Assembly (NCBI RefSeq): GCF_000315235.1
Contig: NZ_BALG01000133.1
Location: 62,001-126,000 of the forward strand
Length of the DNA: 64,000 bases
Source: Paenibacillus popilliae ATCC 14706
Lineage (GTDB): Bacteria > Bacillota > Bacilli > Paenibacillales > Paenibacillaceae
Reading direction: 5' to 3'
Shown here in pieces: positions 1 to 9,511 of this stretch (the stretch's first letter is position 1; each line of letters starts with the position of its first letter). The notes under the pieces were generated by a model. That model saw only the letters and a list, made by a program, of their open reading frames with translations. It made no database searches and was not told the DNA's origin. A program made the position numbers and the translations under genes.

Positions 1-196
1 ATTCAACAGGGAAAGGAATGGGGATATAGGGAATCGTCCCCTTACCTTCCATACGAAGTAGATGTAAGCTTGATTCATATATCGACATCATTTGACAAAT
101 ATCATGTATTCCATACCGCCCGCAATAAAGGAGGCTGAGGCCGCCATTTGCCTGCATCAAGGAGAAATCCGACAATTATACAAAGGAGGCTTACGT
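1..196. other. Leader region without recognised gene
   Basis: No coding region is supported here. The stretch ends in a strong ribosome binding site (AAAGGAGG, 182-189) that serves the TTG start at 197. A longer reading frame opens with an ATG at 92 but lacks a ribosome binding site and adds an atypical N-terminus before the signal peptide. Confidence 0.5.
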
Positions 197-2799
197 TTGA
201 GACGGCATTCATTTCGCAATTTCATATCTTTAATCCTTAGTGCCTTGCTGCTTGCCGACATGGTGTTGCCGGGAGTAGCGGGCGCGACCAACAAAATGGA
301 CGGGGACGCCTCCGAGACGGCGCATCAACTGCAGAGCGAAGTCAAGGATCAGTTCACGGAGCAGCCTGCAACCAAGCTGCAACTCCCCCGCATCTCTGAA
401 CAGAACCGATCTGGTGCCATAGCACAAAACTTTGTCCCGCCTGCGGACAGCAGCGACAGGATTACCGTGATCGTAGAACTGCAACAGGCTATGAGGGAGC
501 AGGCATCAAGGTCGGGGTGCTTGACTCTGGTGTCGATTACCATCATCCGAGCCTGAAGGGCGCCTTGAAAGGCGGGTACGATTTCGTCGATAACGACGAT
601 GATCCGATGGAGACGCAACCAAATAAGGCAAAGCCCAAAATCGATGGAAAAGAGTATCATACCACCCATGGTACGCATGTCGCAGGAATCATTGTCGGCA
701 GAGGAAATGACGACCATCCCGGCGATAGCGGCAAAATCCGTGGAATCGCGCCGCAGGCAGACCTGTATGCTTATCGCGTTAACGGGCCATATGGGAAAGG
801 AAATACGGAAAGGACTTTACGCGCGATTGAGCATGCCGTCTATCAAGATCAGGTAGATGTTCTCAATCTGTCGTTCGGCAGCGATTACAACTTCCAGTAC
901 ACCGCCGAATCGGTTGCGCTGGACAATGCGACCAAAGCCGGTATCGTCGTGGCCGTCGCTGCGGGCAATTCCGGACCGAAGCCGCGCATGCTGAATTGTC
1001 CGGGAGGAGCCCATGCGGCCATTTCCGTTGCCGCCTCTTGCCCTCCAGTCCTGACCCCGGTGTTTCACGTCGAGGGACTGTATCAGAAGTTTTTCTCGCA
1101 TCACGCCACTCCATCTCTGGTTCTGGCCGTAGATCATCCGCTTGAAGCGGTCTATGCCGGATTCGGAACGCCAGATGATTATAAAAACAAAAACGTGAAA
1201 GGGAAGCTCGTGCTCGTCGCTCGCGGCAAAATCAGGTCCGGCAACAAATCGAGAATCGCCAAAATAGCCGGAACCGCGGTGCTCATTATTTTCAACGACA
1301 AAGATGGCGATTGGGCCCCCAACCTTCATGGGGACGTCGATGAATTCGTTCCTACGTATGCTATTTCGCAAGCCGACGGCCTTATCTTGAAAAATGATAT
1401 TACATCCGGTTAGGAGAACACGGTTGTCTGCACCGATGTCGAGGAGCAAGATATGCTTGCTTCCTTTAGCTCACGCGGTCCTGCGCTGCCAGACTATACG
1501 ATAAAGCCGGACATTGCCGCGCCGGGCGTGGCCATCACATCATCCGTGCCGGCCTGGGACGGCAATTACGAACACGCGTACGAAAGCTCACAAGGCACGA
1601 GCTATGCTTCGCCACATATCGCCGGCGCTGCAGCATTGCTGGTGGAGTATTCCCGCAAGAACAACCTTGATCTGACTCCGGATGAAATCAAGGCGCTGAT
1701 AATGAATCATGCCGTAGATCTGAAAGATCGCACGGGGAACCTATATAAGCTGACGGAACAAGGTGCAGGCCGGGTTGATTTGAAGCGCTGCATAGAGGCT
1801 CCGGCAATCGCCTTGGTGCAAGAGACAGCGAACGTTCCGCTTAAAGATCATCCCGGCGCACCGTTCGAATATGAAACGGGCAGCCTATCGTTCGGGGCCA
1901 TATCTCCGACTAATACGTATAAGAAAACGGTACGGCTGAAGAGCATCTCCAATGCCCGTCAGTCATATTCGGTCGCCATCGATTGGCCTACAGACGGCGG
2001 AATCGTAACGTCGAGTGTGGCAACCGTTAGCCCTGGGCAGATGTTCGACGTGATATTGCACATCCCGGCTCACGTAACAGGGAATTTCGAAGGCAATATT
2101 ATATTGAAAGGCGATGGTGGCCACGAGATCAGGCTTCCTGTAAACGTGTATGTCGGTAAACAATTTGAAGTGCCCGTAATCGAGAAGCTTAGGGTCAGCC
2201 CCAAAATATTTGCGCCGAACGGGCATCCCGACCATAATAAGACAAAACTAAGTTCGCAGCTCAATAAAAAAATCAACGATTTCAAACTAACTATCCTAAA
2301 TCGCCATGGTGAAGAAGTCGGGGATGCATACGTAAATACAATGGAAGAGAACCCGGGATTATTGTCCAACGATTGGGGCGGAAGTCTAGTTGGGAACCCT
2401 TCCATTCCACTTGCCGACGGTAAATATTATCTGGTGCCCGTTGTAAATGGCGAATGTTTGGATGATCAGCGCACACCTGTCTGGATCGACAATACAGCTC
2501 CCGCAGTCGAGGTTGAGAAGCCAGAGATTTGGGTAGATCATCCGCAGGAACGCAAAGGAAAAATTACAGGGGCTGTCAACGACTCTGTTTTGGATAATAC
2601 GAATATTCTGATTCAGGATTTCATTAAGATGAAAGCCGTCAACAAAGCGACGAAGGAAGAGTATGAGGTTACTATTGATAAATATGGATGTGAAGCTTGA
2701 TTTTAGTTACCGGACCATCGAGCTTGCCGACCATACCAAAACCGGAGCCTGGCCCAAGCTCAGATGGTTCAGAGAGGGCTTTAGCTGCTTAACCTGACA
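197..2799 (+). pseudogene. Broken Vpr-like secreted S8 serine protease
   Basis: This was a minor-extracellular-protease (Vpr-like) subtilase exported through the membrane. The likely start is TTG at 197 behind AAAGGAGG, followed by a signal peptide (SLILSALLLADMVLPGVAGA). The inhibitor I9 region survives only as ITVIVELQ near 465-483. There the frame shifts directly into the catalytic Asp block (VGVLDSGVDYHH, about 511-546), so most of the propeptide is deleted. The His block (HGTHVAGII, near 670), a PA-type insert (1050-1410) and the Ser block (GTSYASPHIAGAA, near 1590) remain. An in-frame TAG at 1411-1413 splits the catalytic domain. The frame ends at 2700, and a further 30 or so codons seem to continue in the next frame to about 2799. 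Activity is very unlikely. Confidence 0.85.
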
Positions 2800-2801
2800 A
2801 C

Positions 2802-2847
2802 ATTGATGAACAAACCCGCATCCCTTGAAGCGGGTTTGTTCATCAAT
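2802..2847. terminator. Strong bidirectional hairpin between convergent genes
   Basis: A perfect 18-bp inverted repeat (2802-2819 with 2830-2847) lies between the subtilase relic and corA, which converge here. The stem is GC-rich at its top (AAACCCGC/GCGGGTTT). The U-tract is weak on both strands, so it may act as a transcription barrier or mRNA stabiliser as well as a terminator. Confidence 0.75.
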
Positions 2848-2879
2848 ACATATAATAAAAGGTCGTTTTTCGGACTCTC

Positions 2880-3815
2880 TTAGATCCAGTCTTTTTTACG
2901 GAACAGGTAGAACAAAAGGACCCCGAGAATGAGCATAAAGCCGATAATATAGAGCGATCCGTATCCCCATGACATGAATGGTATAAAATCGAAATTCATA
3001 CCGTAAATGCCGGTAATGAGCGTCAGCGGCATGAAGATCGTCGTAATCGCGGTAAATACGCGCATGATATCATTCGCGCGGTTGGCGATGCTGAGCTGAT
3101 AGGATTCACGCAGGTTGCCCATCAGGTCGCGGAATGTCTCGAACGTCTCGGAGACTTTGACCGCATTTTCATAGATATCCCGGAAGTACTTCTGCAGATC
3201 GTCATCGATAAGCCGCAGATCTTTCCGGTAGAGGACAAGCAGCACCTCTTTTTGCGGGGCCAATCCTTTTTTCAGCCATAGAATCTCGCTGCGAAGACTG
3301 ATAATCTCATTCAAATGGGCCTTCTTGGCGCTGACGATCAGTGCTTCCTCCAAGGTGTCGATCTTGACTTCGATCCGATCGGCTACCGAAAAGTAGTTAT
3401 CCACCAAAATATCGATTAAGTGGTACAGCATGCGGTCGGCCGCGCTTGCCTGCTGCTCCCACAATATTGGCTTGACCATGCGCAATTCATTGATTTTCTG
3501 CTTCGTGACGGTGATGATGTAGTGCTTGCCGAGGAATATGTTCAAGGCCCGCAGGAATATCTCCTCATCGTCGAACCGGATGCTGTTAAGAACGATGAAG
3601 TAATGGTTCTCATAAATTTCGATTTTGGGCCGCTGCTCTTCCTCGCTCATGCAGTCCTCGACAGCGAGATCATGAATGGAGAACAAGGGCTGCAGCTCGA
3701 CCAGATCTTCGAGGTCGGCATCTAACCAATAGAAGCCGTTCTCCGGTGGAGTCAGTGTCATCTGTATGTCATCCACGGGCGTAAAGACGCCTTCGCTAAC
3801 TAGACGGATTTTCAT
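2880..3815 (-). CDS. corA: CorA magnesium/cobalt transporter
   Basis: A 311-residue CorA-family channel that carries Mg2+ (also Co2+ or Ni2+) across the cell membrane as a pentamer. The long acidic and helical cytoplasmic domain is followed by two C-terminal membrane segments. The signature YGMNFDF sits at the end of the first one and the protein ends in the usual basic tail (FRKKDWI). A start 21 bases upstream (3836) would place AAAGGGGGG inside the coding sequence. That string is the ribosome binding site for the ATG at 3815 (MKIRLV), so the shorter start is used. It is a single gene, ending at the hairpin near 2847. No M-box riboswitch was seen upstream. Confidence 0.93.
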   Translation of the reverse strand: MKIRLVSEGVFTPVDDIQMTLTPPENGFYWLDADLEDLVELQPLFSIHDLAVEDCMSEEEQRPKIEIYENHYFIVLNSIRFDDEEIFLRALNIFLGKHYIITVTKQKINELRMVKPILWEQQASAADRMLYHLIDILVDNYFSVADRIEVKIDTLEEALIVSAKKAHLNEIISLRSEILWLKKGLAPQKEVLLVLYRKDLRLIDDDLQKYFRDIYENAVKVSETFETFRDLMGNLRESYQLSIANRANDIMRVFTAITTIFMPLTLITGIYGMNFDFIPFMSWGYGSLYIIGFMLILGVLLFYLFRKKDWI

Positions 3816-4063
3816 TGCTTTCCCCCCTTTCGGCATGCAGCAGCTTGCTTCGTCTGTTCAGACGATTCGCGCAGGGCAGATGCAGTCTAGAGCCGTTAAA
3901 TATTACATGATTTTACGAAAAGCTTCGAACGTTTTATGACAAAGTGACCGTTCAGGCACCTGTTTAGTATACTGCTCGGCACGTCCCTTTTTCAAGACAA
4001 AATCGGGTTGCCGCGACGTATATGGAATACGAAATACCGGAAGGAGAAAAAGGTGATTTCCTC

Positions 4064-4092
4064 TTGACATATTGCTTGGCTTAGCTTTAAAT
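4064..4092 (+). promoter_or_regulatory. Sigma-A-type promoter of the metA-metI transcript
   Basis: TTGACA (4064-4069), a 17-base spacer and TTAAAT (4087-4092). Transcription would begin at about 4098-4100, only ten bases before the first recognisable S-box base. This leaves no room for the 5' half of a normal SAM-I aptamer. Confidence 0.6.
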
Positions 4093-4107
4093 TATTACCA
4101 AATCTTC

Positions 4108-4232
4108 GGCCCGATGAAACCCGGCAACCGGCAGATGCGTAGAGCCGTTCTTGCATTCAAGGACGTATCTGCAGTGCGCACGGTGCTTCTTGCGGCAGCG
4201 GTCAGCAGACGGCTGCTGACAGATGAGAGAGG
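4108..4232 (+). promoter_or_regulatory. S-box (SAM-I) riboswitch relic lacking its 5' strand
   Basis: Conserved S-box blocks are present in order. GGCCCGATGAAACCCGGCAA (4108-4127) forms the kink-turn and P3 side. CACGGTGCT is near 4177 and GCGGCAGCG near 4192. AGATGAGAGAGG (4221-4232) is the 3' strand of P1. The 5' strands of P1 and P2 (normally CTTATC...AGAGG...AGGGACT just before GGCCC) are absent: AAATTATTACCAAATCTTC stands there instead. Known S-boxes end transcription of methionine genes when S-adenosylmethionine is bound. This one has its terminator but seems unable to close P1, so regulation by SAM is doubtful. Confidence 0.7.
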
Positions 4233-4253
4233 CGCATGAACCAGGCAATGCAC

Positions 4254-4285
4254 AACCTTTCTCGAGTGTCGGGGAAGGTTTTTTT
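4254..4285 (+). terminator. Expression-platform terminator of the metA leader
   Basis: AACCTTTC pairs with GGGGAAGGTT across a 10-base loop and is followed by a run of T. It lies 20 bases after the S-box P1 strand and 70 bases before metA, where a riboswitch terminator belongs. Confidence 0.75.
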
Positions 4286-4354
4286 GTACCATTATACCGC
4301 TATACCGCAAGCGACAACCAAGCCATGATGGATGTCATGAAGGAGGAGTGCGTC

Positions 4355-5296
4355 GTGCCGATCAAGATTCCCGATCATTTGCCAGCCAAAGAAATATTGT
4401 CACAGGAGAATATATTCGTCATGGACGAAACCCGCGCGTATCACCAAGATATTCGTCCGTTGCGAATTGTCATCTTGAATCTGATGCCATCGAAAGAAAC
4501 GACCGAGATCCACTTGCTGCGCCTCATAGGCAATACGCCGCTGCAAGTGGATGTGACGCTGCTTCATCCTGCGACGCACACGTCCCAAACTACATCCGCT
4601 GAACATTTATCGGCATTTTATAAGACATTTGATGAAATCGAGGAACAGCCATTCGACGGCATGATAATTACGGGAGCGCCGGTAGAGCAGATGGAATTTG
4701 ACGAAGTAACGTATTGGAGCGAGCTGTGCCGTATTATGGAATGGTCTTCCGCAAATGTGACCTCCACGTTACATATTTGCTGGGCTTCCCAAGCTGGTTT
4801 GTACTTCCATTACGGCATTCCGAAATATCCGCTCGATCGCAAAATTTTCGGCGTGTATCCGCACTGTACGACCTTGGACAATGTGAGGCTGATGCGCGGC
4901 TTCGACGACGTATTCCTCGTGCCACAGTCCCGGCATACGGAGATTCGCCGCGAGGACGTGGAGCGCGTCCCTGAACTGGATATTCTCGCCGAGTCGGAAG
5001 AGGCGGGCGTATATCTTGTGGCGACGCGGGACGGGAAGCACATCTTCGTGTCCGGTCATTCCGAGTACGACCCTTGCACGTTGAAATGGGAATACGATCG
5101 GGATATTGCCAAAGGGATGGAGATGGATCTGCCGGTCAATTATTTCCCGAACAACGATCCGTCACGCCAGCCGCGTTCGTCGTGGCGCGCCCACGCCAAT
5201 CTGTTATTCTCGAACTGGCTGAACTACTATGTCTATCAGGAAACGCCATACGAACTGGGCAAAGCCGAATGGCGTAAGGAAGGGGCCAACGTATAA
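4355..5296 (+). CDS. metA: Homoserine O-acetyltransferase (MetA family)
   Basis: A 313-residue MetA enzyme that activates homoserine for methionine synthesis. The GTG start at 4355 follows AAGGAGG (4340-4346) and gives the standard N-terminus MPIKIP. An upstream ATG at 4223 would translate the leader terminator and is rejected. The nucleophilic Cys is in [10 protein letters not shown] (about residue 142). Residue 111 is Glu (TGAPVE), which in characterised MetA proteins selects acetyl-CoA; the succinyl-CoA enzyme of E. coli has Gly there. The product is therefore inferred to be O-acetylhomoserine. The stop overlaps the metI start by one base, so the two are translationally coupled. Confidence 0.93.
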   Translation: MPIKIPDHLPAKEILSQENIFVMDETRAYHQDIRPLRIVILNLMPSKETTEIHLLRLIGNTPLQVDVTLLHPATHTSQTTSAEHLSAFYKTFDEIEEQPFDGMIITGAPVEQMEFDEVTYWSELCRIMEWSSANVTSTLHICWASQAGLYFHYGIPKYPLDRKIFGVYPHCTTLDNVRLMRGFDDVFLVPQSRHTEIRREDVERVPELDILAESEEAGVYLVATRDGKHIFVSGHSEYDPCTLKWEYDRDIAKGMEMDLPVNYFPNNDPSRQPRSSWRAHANLLFSNWLNYYVYQETPYELGKAEWRKEGANV

Positions 5297-6480
5297 TGGT
5301 GCAGCGCAACGAAGCCGATTGCCGCATGGAAAGCCGGCTTGCCCAGATCGGGTCGGTTCACGATCCGGCCACAGGAGCCGTTAATTATCCGATTTATCAG
5401 GCTACCGCCTATCGTCATCCGAGATTGGGACAGAGCACGGGCTTCGATTATATCCGTACGAAGAATCCGACACGTACCGTGTTGGAGGAAGCGGCAGCCG
5501 CCCTGGAGCAAGGCGATGCCGGCTTCGCTTGCAGCTCGGGCATGGCCGCGATACAGACGGTGCTCTCCAAGTTCGGGCAAGGCGATCATCTGATCGTGTC
5601 GCTCGATCTGTATGGCGGTACGTACCGTCTGCTGGAGCGGATATGGTCCCGCTGCGGGGTTGCCGCCACCTATGTCGACACGAATGACCTAGATGCGCTG
5701 GAGTCGTCCCGCCTGCCGCAGACGAAGGCGGTCTTCATTGAGACGCCGACCAATCCGCTGATGATGATTACGGATATCGAGCGGGTGGCGGCCTGGGCGA
5801 GGAAGCACGATCTGCTGACGATTGTGGACAATACGCTGCTGACGCCGTTCTTCCAGCGACCGCTGGAGCTGGGAGCAGACATCGTCGTACATAGCGCGAC
5901 GAAATATCTCGGCGGCCACAACGATGTGCTGGCCGGCCTTATCGTGACGAAGGGGCGCGAGCTGTCGGAAGAGATGGCTTGCCTTCACAACTCGATCGGC
6001 GCTGTGCTGAGTCCGTCGGATTGCTATCAGATGATGCGGGGCATGAAGACGCTGGCGCTGCGGATGGAGCGCCATGAATACAACGCGACCCGCATCGCAG
6101 AATGGCTGCTGGAGCACCCGGCTGTCGAAGCGGTCTATTACCCTGGACTGGTGAACCATCCGGGCTTCGAGATTCAGCGGCGCCAAGCCTCCGGCAACAC
6201 GGGCATCTTCTCCTTCCGCTTGAAGAATGCCCGCTATGTCGATCCAATTCTACGCTATCTGAAGCTGATCGCGTTCGCGGAGAGCCTGGGCGGCGTCGAG
6301 TCGCTCATGACGTATCCTGCGGTTCAGACTCACGCCGACATTCCGGCGGTAATTCGGGACCGGATCGGGGTCGACGAGCGGCTGCTGCGCTTCTCCGTCG
6401 GCATCGAGCATGTCGACGACTTGATCGAAGAGCTGGCGCAGGTGCTGGAAGCTGCCCGGTTGGAGGTGGAGCAAGGATAA
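5296..6480 (+). CDS. metI: Cystathionine gamma-synthase / O-acetylhomoserine thiolyase
   Basis: A 394-residue PLP enzyme of the Cys/Met metabolism family. It replaces the acetyl group of O-acetylhomoserine with cysteine or sulfide. The PLP lysine is in HSATKYLGGHNDV; the phosphate-binding SSGMAAI and the SLGGVESL substrate block are present. ATG at 5296 overlaps the metA stop (TAATG), so both come from one mRNA under the leader at 4064-4285. A metC-like lyase does not follow. Whether the enzyme works mainly as synthase or thiolyase cannot be told from sequence. Confidence 0.88.
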   Translation: MVQRNEADCRMESRLAQIGSVHDPATGAVNYPIYQATAYRHPRLGQSTGFDYIRTKNPTRTVLEEAAAALEQGDAGFACSSGMAAIQTVLSKFGQGDHLIVSLDLYGGTYRLLERIWSRCGVAATYVDTNDLDALESSRLPQTKAVFIETPTNPLMMITDIERVAAWARKHDLLTIVDNTLLTPFFQRPLELGADIVVHSATKYLGGHNDVLAGLIVTKGRELSEEMACLHNSIGAVLSPSDCYQMMRGMKTLALRMERHEYNATRIAEWLLEHPAVEAVYYPGLVNHPGFEIQRRQASGNTGIFSFRLKNARYVDPILRYLKLIAFAESLGGVESLMTYPAVQTHADIPAVIRDRIGVDERLLRFSVGIEHVDDLIEELAQVLEAARLEVEQG

Positions 6481-6810
6481 GCGGAGCCGAGAAATGGAGT
6501 CCGGCATGAGGCAACGACGTTCCATCATCCATGACATTTACGAGCCGCCGGCATTCAATAAACGCGAAGAACCGTCCATGTCGTGCGCCTGATTTCGCTA
6601 GAGAGGGTGCTGTTTTTTCACCCATTATTGTGGTACGATTATGAAGTCATTGACATGAACGCTCCTATGCTTGATCGCGTAGCGGCGTATGTCAGGATCG
6701 GATATCGAATGACTTTGTGAATAGAGGAGCATCGTACTGGATGCATCCGCTTTGTGCTGCATGTACGCTCATACAGCATGCAACTTTTGAGAGAGGAAGT
6801 GACTGTGACG
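6481..6810. other. Intergenic region, metI to mqnC
   Basis: About 330 bases with no supported gene. No clear terminator hairpin for metI and no textbook promoter were seen. The only obvious signal is the ribosome binding site AGGAAG (6794-6799) for mqnC. Confidence 0.4.
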
Positions 6811-7950
6811 ATGTCACCGATTGATCGCATTTTGGATAAAGCGCTGCGCGGTGAACGTATCGACACGGATGAGTGTGTGACGTTGTTCGCGTCCGATCAG
6901 GTGGAGAAGATCGGGCATGTCGCCAACCAGATCATGTTGAATTGGCATCCTGAACCGATCGCTACGTTCGTCATCGGACGTAATGTGAATTATACGAATA
7001 TATGCGATACGTACTGCCGGTTCTGCGCGTTCTACCGCGTACCGGGTTCCAAAGAAGGCTACGTGCTTCCGGACGAAGTCATCTTCCAGAAGATTCAGGA
7101 AACGATCAATGTCGGCGGAACGGAAATTTTGATGCAGGGCGGAACGAATCCGGAGCTTCCGTTCAGCTATTATACGAATCTGCTCAAAGCGATTAAGGAG
7201 CGCTTCCCTAGAATTACGATGCATTCCTTCTCTCCGGCGGAAATATGGAAGATGAAGGAAGTATCGGACGGTTTGTCTCTGGAGGAAGTGGTGCGCATGA
7301 TTCACGAGGCAGGGCTTGACTCCTTGCCAGGCGGCGGTGCAGAGATTCTGGACGATCGCACCCGCCGCAAAATCAGCCGACTCAAAGGCTCCTGGCGCGA
7401 CTGGATGGATGTGATGCAGACCGCGCACAAGGTCGGCATGAACACGACCGGGACGATGGTCGTTGGTTTCGGCGAGCTCCTGGAGGAGCGCGCCCTTCAT
7501 CTGGAGCGGATCCGCATCGCCCAGGACGAGTGCCTGGAGAACAAGTATCCGTCCAAGGGCTTCCTTGCCTTCATTCCATGGACGTTCCAATCGGAGAATA
7601 CGAATATGAAGGGTGAGCCGGTCAGCCCGGAGGAATATTTGAAGACGCTGGCGATCAGCCGCATCTTCCTTGATAATATCTCGAACTTCCAGGCGTCCTG
7701 GGTAACGATGGGGCCAGAAGTGGGCAAGAAGACGCTAAGCTACGGCTGCAATGACTTCGGCAGCACAATGATTGAGGAAAATGTCGTCTCTGCGGCAGGA
7801 ACGACGCATAAGGTCAACATTAGCAGTACGTTGCAGCTTATCCGCGAGGCCGGCAAAATTCCGGCGCAGCGGGACACGAAGTACAATATTTTGAAGGTGT
7901 TCAACGACGAGAACGTGAAGGTGGATTGCGACTTCGTCATGCAAAATTAA
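6811..7950 (+). CDS. mqnC: Cyclic dehypoxanthinyl futalosine synthase (radical SAM)
   Basis: A 379-residue radical SAM enzyme of the futalosine route to menaquinone. It cyclises dehypoxanthine futalosine. The 4Fe-4S motif is CDTYCRFC (CxxxCxxC), preceded by VNYTNIC, typical of MqnC/MqnE/CofH. MqnC rather than MqnE is favoured by GGTEILMQGG, SPAEIWKM and the C-terminal YGCNDFGSTMIEENVVSAAG. ATG at 6811 lies 11 bases after AGGAAG; a GTG at 6805 is an equally possible start. No other mqn gene is in the window. Confidence 0.9.
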   Translation: MSPIDRILDKALRGERIDTDECVTLFASDQVEKIGHVANQIMLNWHPEPIATFVIGRNVNYTNICDTYCRFCAFYRVPGSKEGYVLPDEVIFQKIQETINVGGTEILMQGGTNPELPFSYYTNLLKAIKERFPRITMHSFSPAEIWKMKEVSDGLSLEEVVRMIHEAGLDSLPGGGAEILDDRTRRKISRLKGSWRDWMDVMQTAHKVGMNTTGTMVVGFGELLEERALHLERIRIAQDECLENKYPSKGFLAFIPWTFQSENTNMKGEPVSPEEYLKTLAISRIFLDNISNFQASWVTMGPEVGKKTLSYGCNDFGSTMIEENVVSAAGTTHKVNISSTLQLIREAGKIPAQRDTKYNILKVFNDENVKVDCDFVMQN

Positions 7951-8092
7951 TTCTGCCGGACGGCGGTCAACCTTATTATTGTTTTAGGATGCGCTTGATT
8001 GCGTTATTTTATTTATGAGGAAAGTTGAAGGTCCGGTGAACGCCGGTTCCAGAGTGTTGATAAAACTCCCGCAAAATGTTGAATAAATAGGA

Positions 8093-8142
8093 AACCCTCT
8101 GATGCCCAGCCCTGGTAGCGTGACATCAGAGGGTTATTTTTT
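8093..8142. terminator. Bidirectional terminator between mqnC and the MFS gene
   Basis: AACCCTCTGATG (8093-8104) pairs perfectly with CATCAGAGGGTT (8124-8135), followed by ATTTTTT. The two flanking genes converge on it. Confidence 0.85.
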
Positions 8143-8164
8143 ATAATTTATATCCTGCTACGAC

Positions 8165-9508
8165 TTACGCTTGGTTCGCAGCGTTAGCCAGCTTCTTCTT
8201 GCGACCGACCTGAATCATCGTCAGGAAGAGTGTTGCCAGTACGCCACTCAAGAGAAGCAACAGGAAGCAACCGTTCCAACCGGAGGATTCGACGATGAAT
8301 CCAACAAGTGCGCTTGCAGTCAAGTTACCGAACAAGTAAGCGAACAAACCAGTCAAACCAACAGTTGTACCTACAGCGAACTTCGGTACGAAGTCGATTG
8401 CGCTAAGGCCAATCAAGAACTGCGGCACATAGATGAGACAGCCGATAATGGATACGGCGATAGTAATTACGAGGACGCTCGAAGACTGCCAATACACAAG
8501 CGTAGCCAACACGACGCCGATCATGCTGATAATACAGAGCGGCATCCGGTTGCCTTTGAACAACTTGTCGCTAAGCACACCGACGACGAGCGAGCTCAGA
8601 ATGGCTGCCCATTCGAATACAGCAAATGCAATGTGATATTGCGATTGCGTGAAGCCTTTTTCTTCCGTCAAGTATAATGGTACCCAGTTCAAGACGCCGA
8701 AGCGAATGAAGTACACGAATACGTTCGCCAAGCACAGGTACCAGATGAATTTGTTTTTAAGTACATATTTGATCAAGATTTCTTTCATGGACAGCTTGTC
8801 GCCGTCTGGATTGCGTTCCACATCGTCATAATCGTTGCGATATTCATCGATTGGCGGCAGACCAACCGATTGTGGAGTATCCTTGCCGCAGAACCATACG
8901 AAAACGGCGATAATCATGGCCATAATCGAGGGAACGACGAAAATTCCGGTTTGCCAGTAAGCAGAGCCGAGAATCCCTAATGCAACACCGATGATTGGCG
9001 CGATAATGCCTCCGCCGATATTATGGGACGTATTCCAGATTCCCATATACGTACCGCGCTCTTTCTTCGAGAACCAGTTCGCCAGTACGATACTGCAAGG
9101 AGGAGCGCCCATCCCTTGAAACACCCCGTTCACGACAAGCATCATGAAGATGAGACCGAACGAGGAAGTAGATCCTAAGATAAGGTTAACTACGGCAGAC
9201 AAGAACAAACCAACAGCGATAAATCGCTGCGTATGGGCTTTATCCGCCAAATTCCCCATGAAGAATTTGCTTATTCCGTAGGTAACGGCAAGTGCCGCGC
9301 TCAACATACCGATTTGAGAAGGGCTGAACCCGAACTCACTCTTCAAATAGGGTGTGGACAACGTAAAGTTGCTGCGTACTAAGTAGTAGCCTGCGTAACC
9401 GATAAAAATGCCGATTATAGTACGCATACGGAAAATTCGGTACATCTTCGCGATCATGTGCTCCGGCAATCGAGGTATGGCGGGAGCTTTTTTCAACCAA
9501 CCAAACAT
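8165..9508 (-). CDS. UhpT/GlpT/PgtP-type organophosphate:phosphate antiporter
   Basis: A 447-residue, twelve-helix MFS permease of the organophosphate:Pi antiporter family. Family signatures are KFFMGNLAD in the helix 2-3 loop and NWFSKKERGTYMGIWNTSHN in the central part. Two arginines that bind phosphate in GlpT have counterparts here: YYLVRSNF near residue 45 and FIRFGVLNW near 268. Substrate choice among glycerol-3-phosphate, hexose phosphates and phosphoglycerates cannot be read off. It is the last gene of a five-gene operon and starts 3 bases after the binding-protein gene, so the upstream regulatory genes probably sense its substrate. Confidence 0.88.
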   Translation of the reverse strand: MFGWLKKAPAIPRLPEHMIAKMYRIFRMRTIIGIFIGYAGYYLVRSNFTLSTPYLKSEFGFSPSQIGMLSAALAVTYGISKFFMGNLADKAHTQRFIAVGLFLSAVVNLILGSTSSFGLIFMMLVVNGVFQGMGAPPCSIVLANWFSKKERGTYMGIWNTSHNIGGGIIAPIIGVALGILGSAYWQTGIFVVPSIMAMIIAVFVWFCGKDTPQSVGLPPIDEYRNDYDDVERNPDGDKLSMKEILIKYVLKNKFIWYLCLANVFVYFIRFGVLNWVPLYLTEEKGFTQSQYHIAFAVFEWAAILSSLVVGVLSDKLFKGNRMPLCIISMIGVVLATLVYWQSSSVLVITIAVSIIGCLIYVPQFLIGLSAIDFVPKFAVGTTVGLTGLFAYLFGNLTASALVGFIVESSGWNGCFLLLLLSGVLATLFLTMIQVGRKKKLANAANQA

Positions 9509-9511
9509 TCT

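Noticed and set aside
4223-4354. In-frame N-terminal extension of metA from an ATG at 4223
   Set aside because: It would translate the S-box 3' strand and the leader terminator. The GTG at 4355 has AAGGAGG and gives the conserved MPIKIP start.
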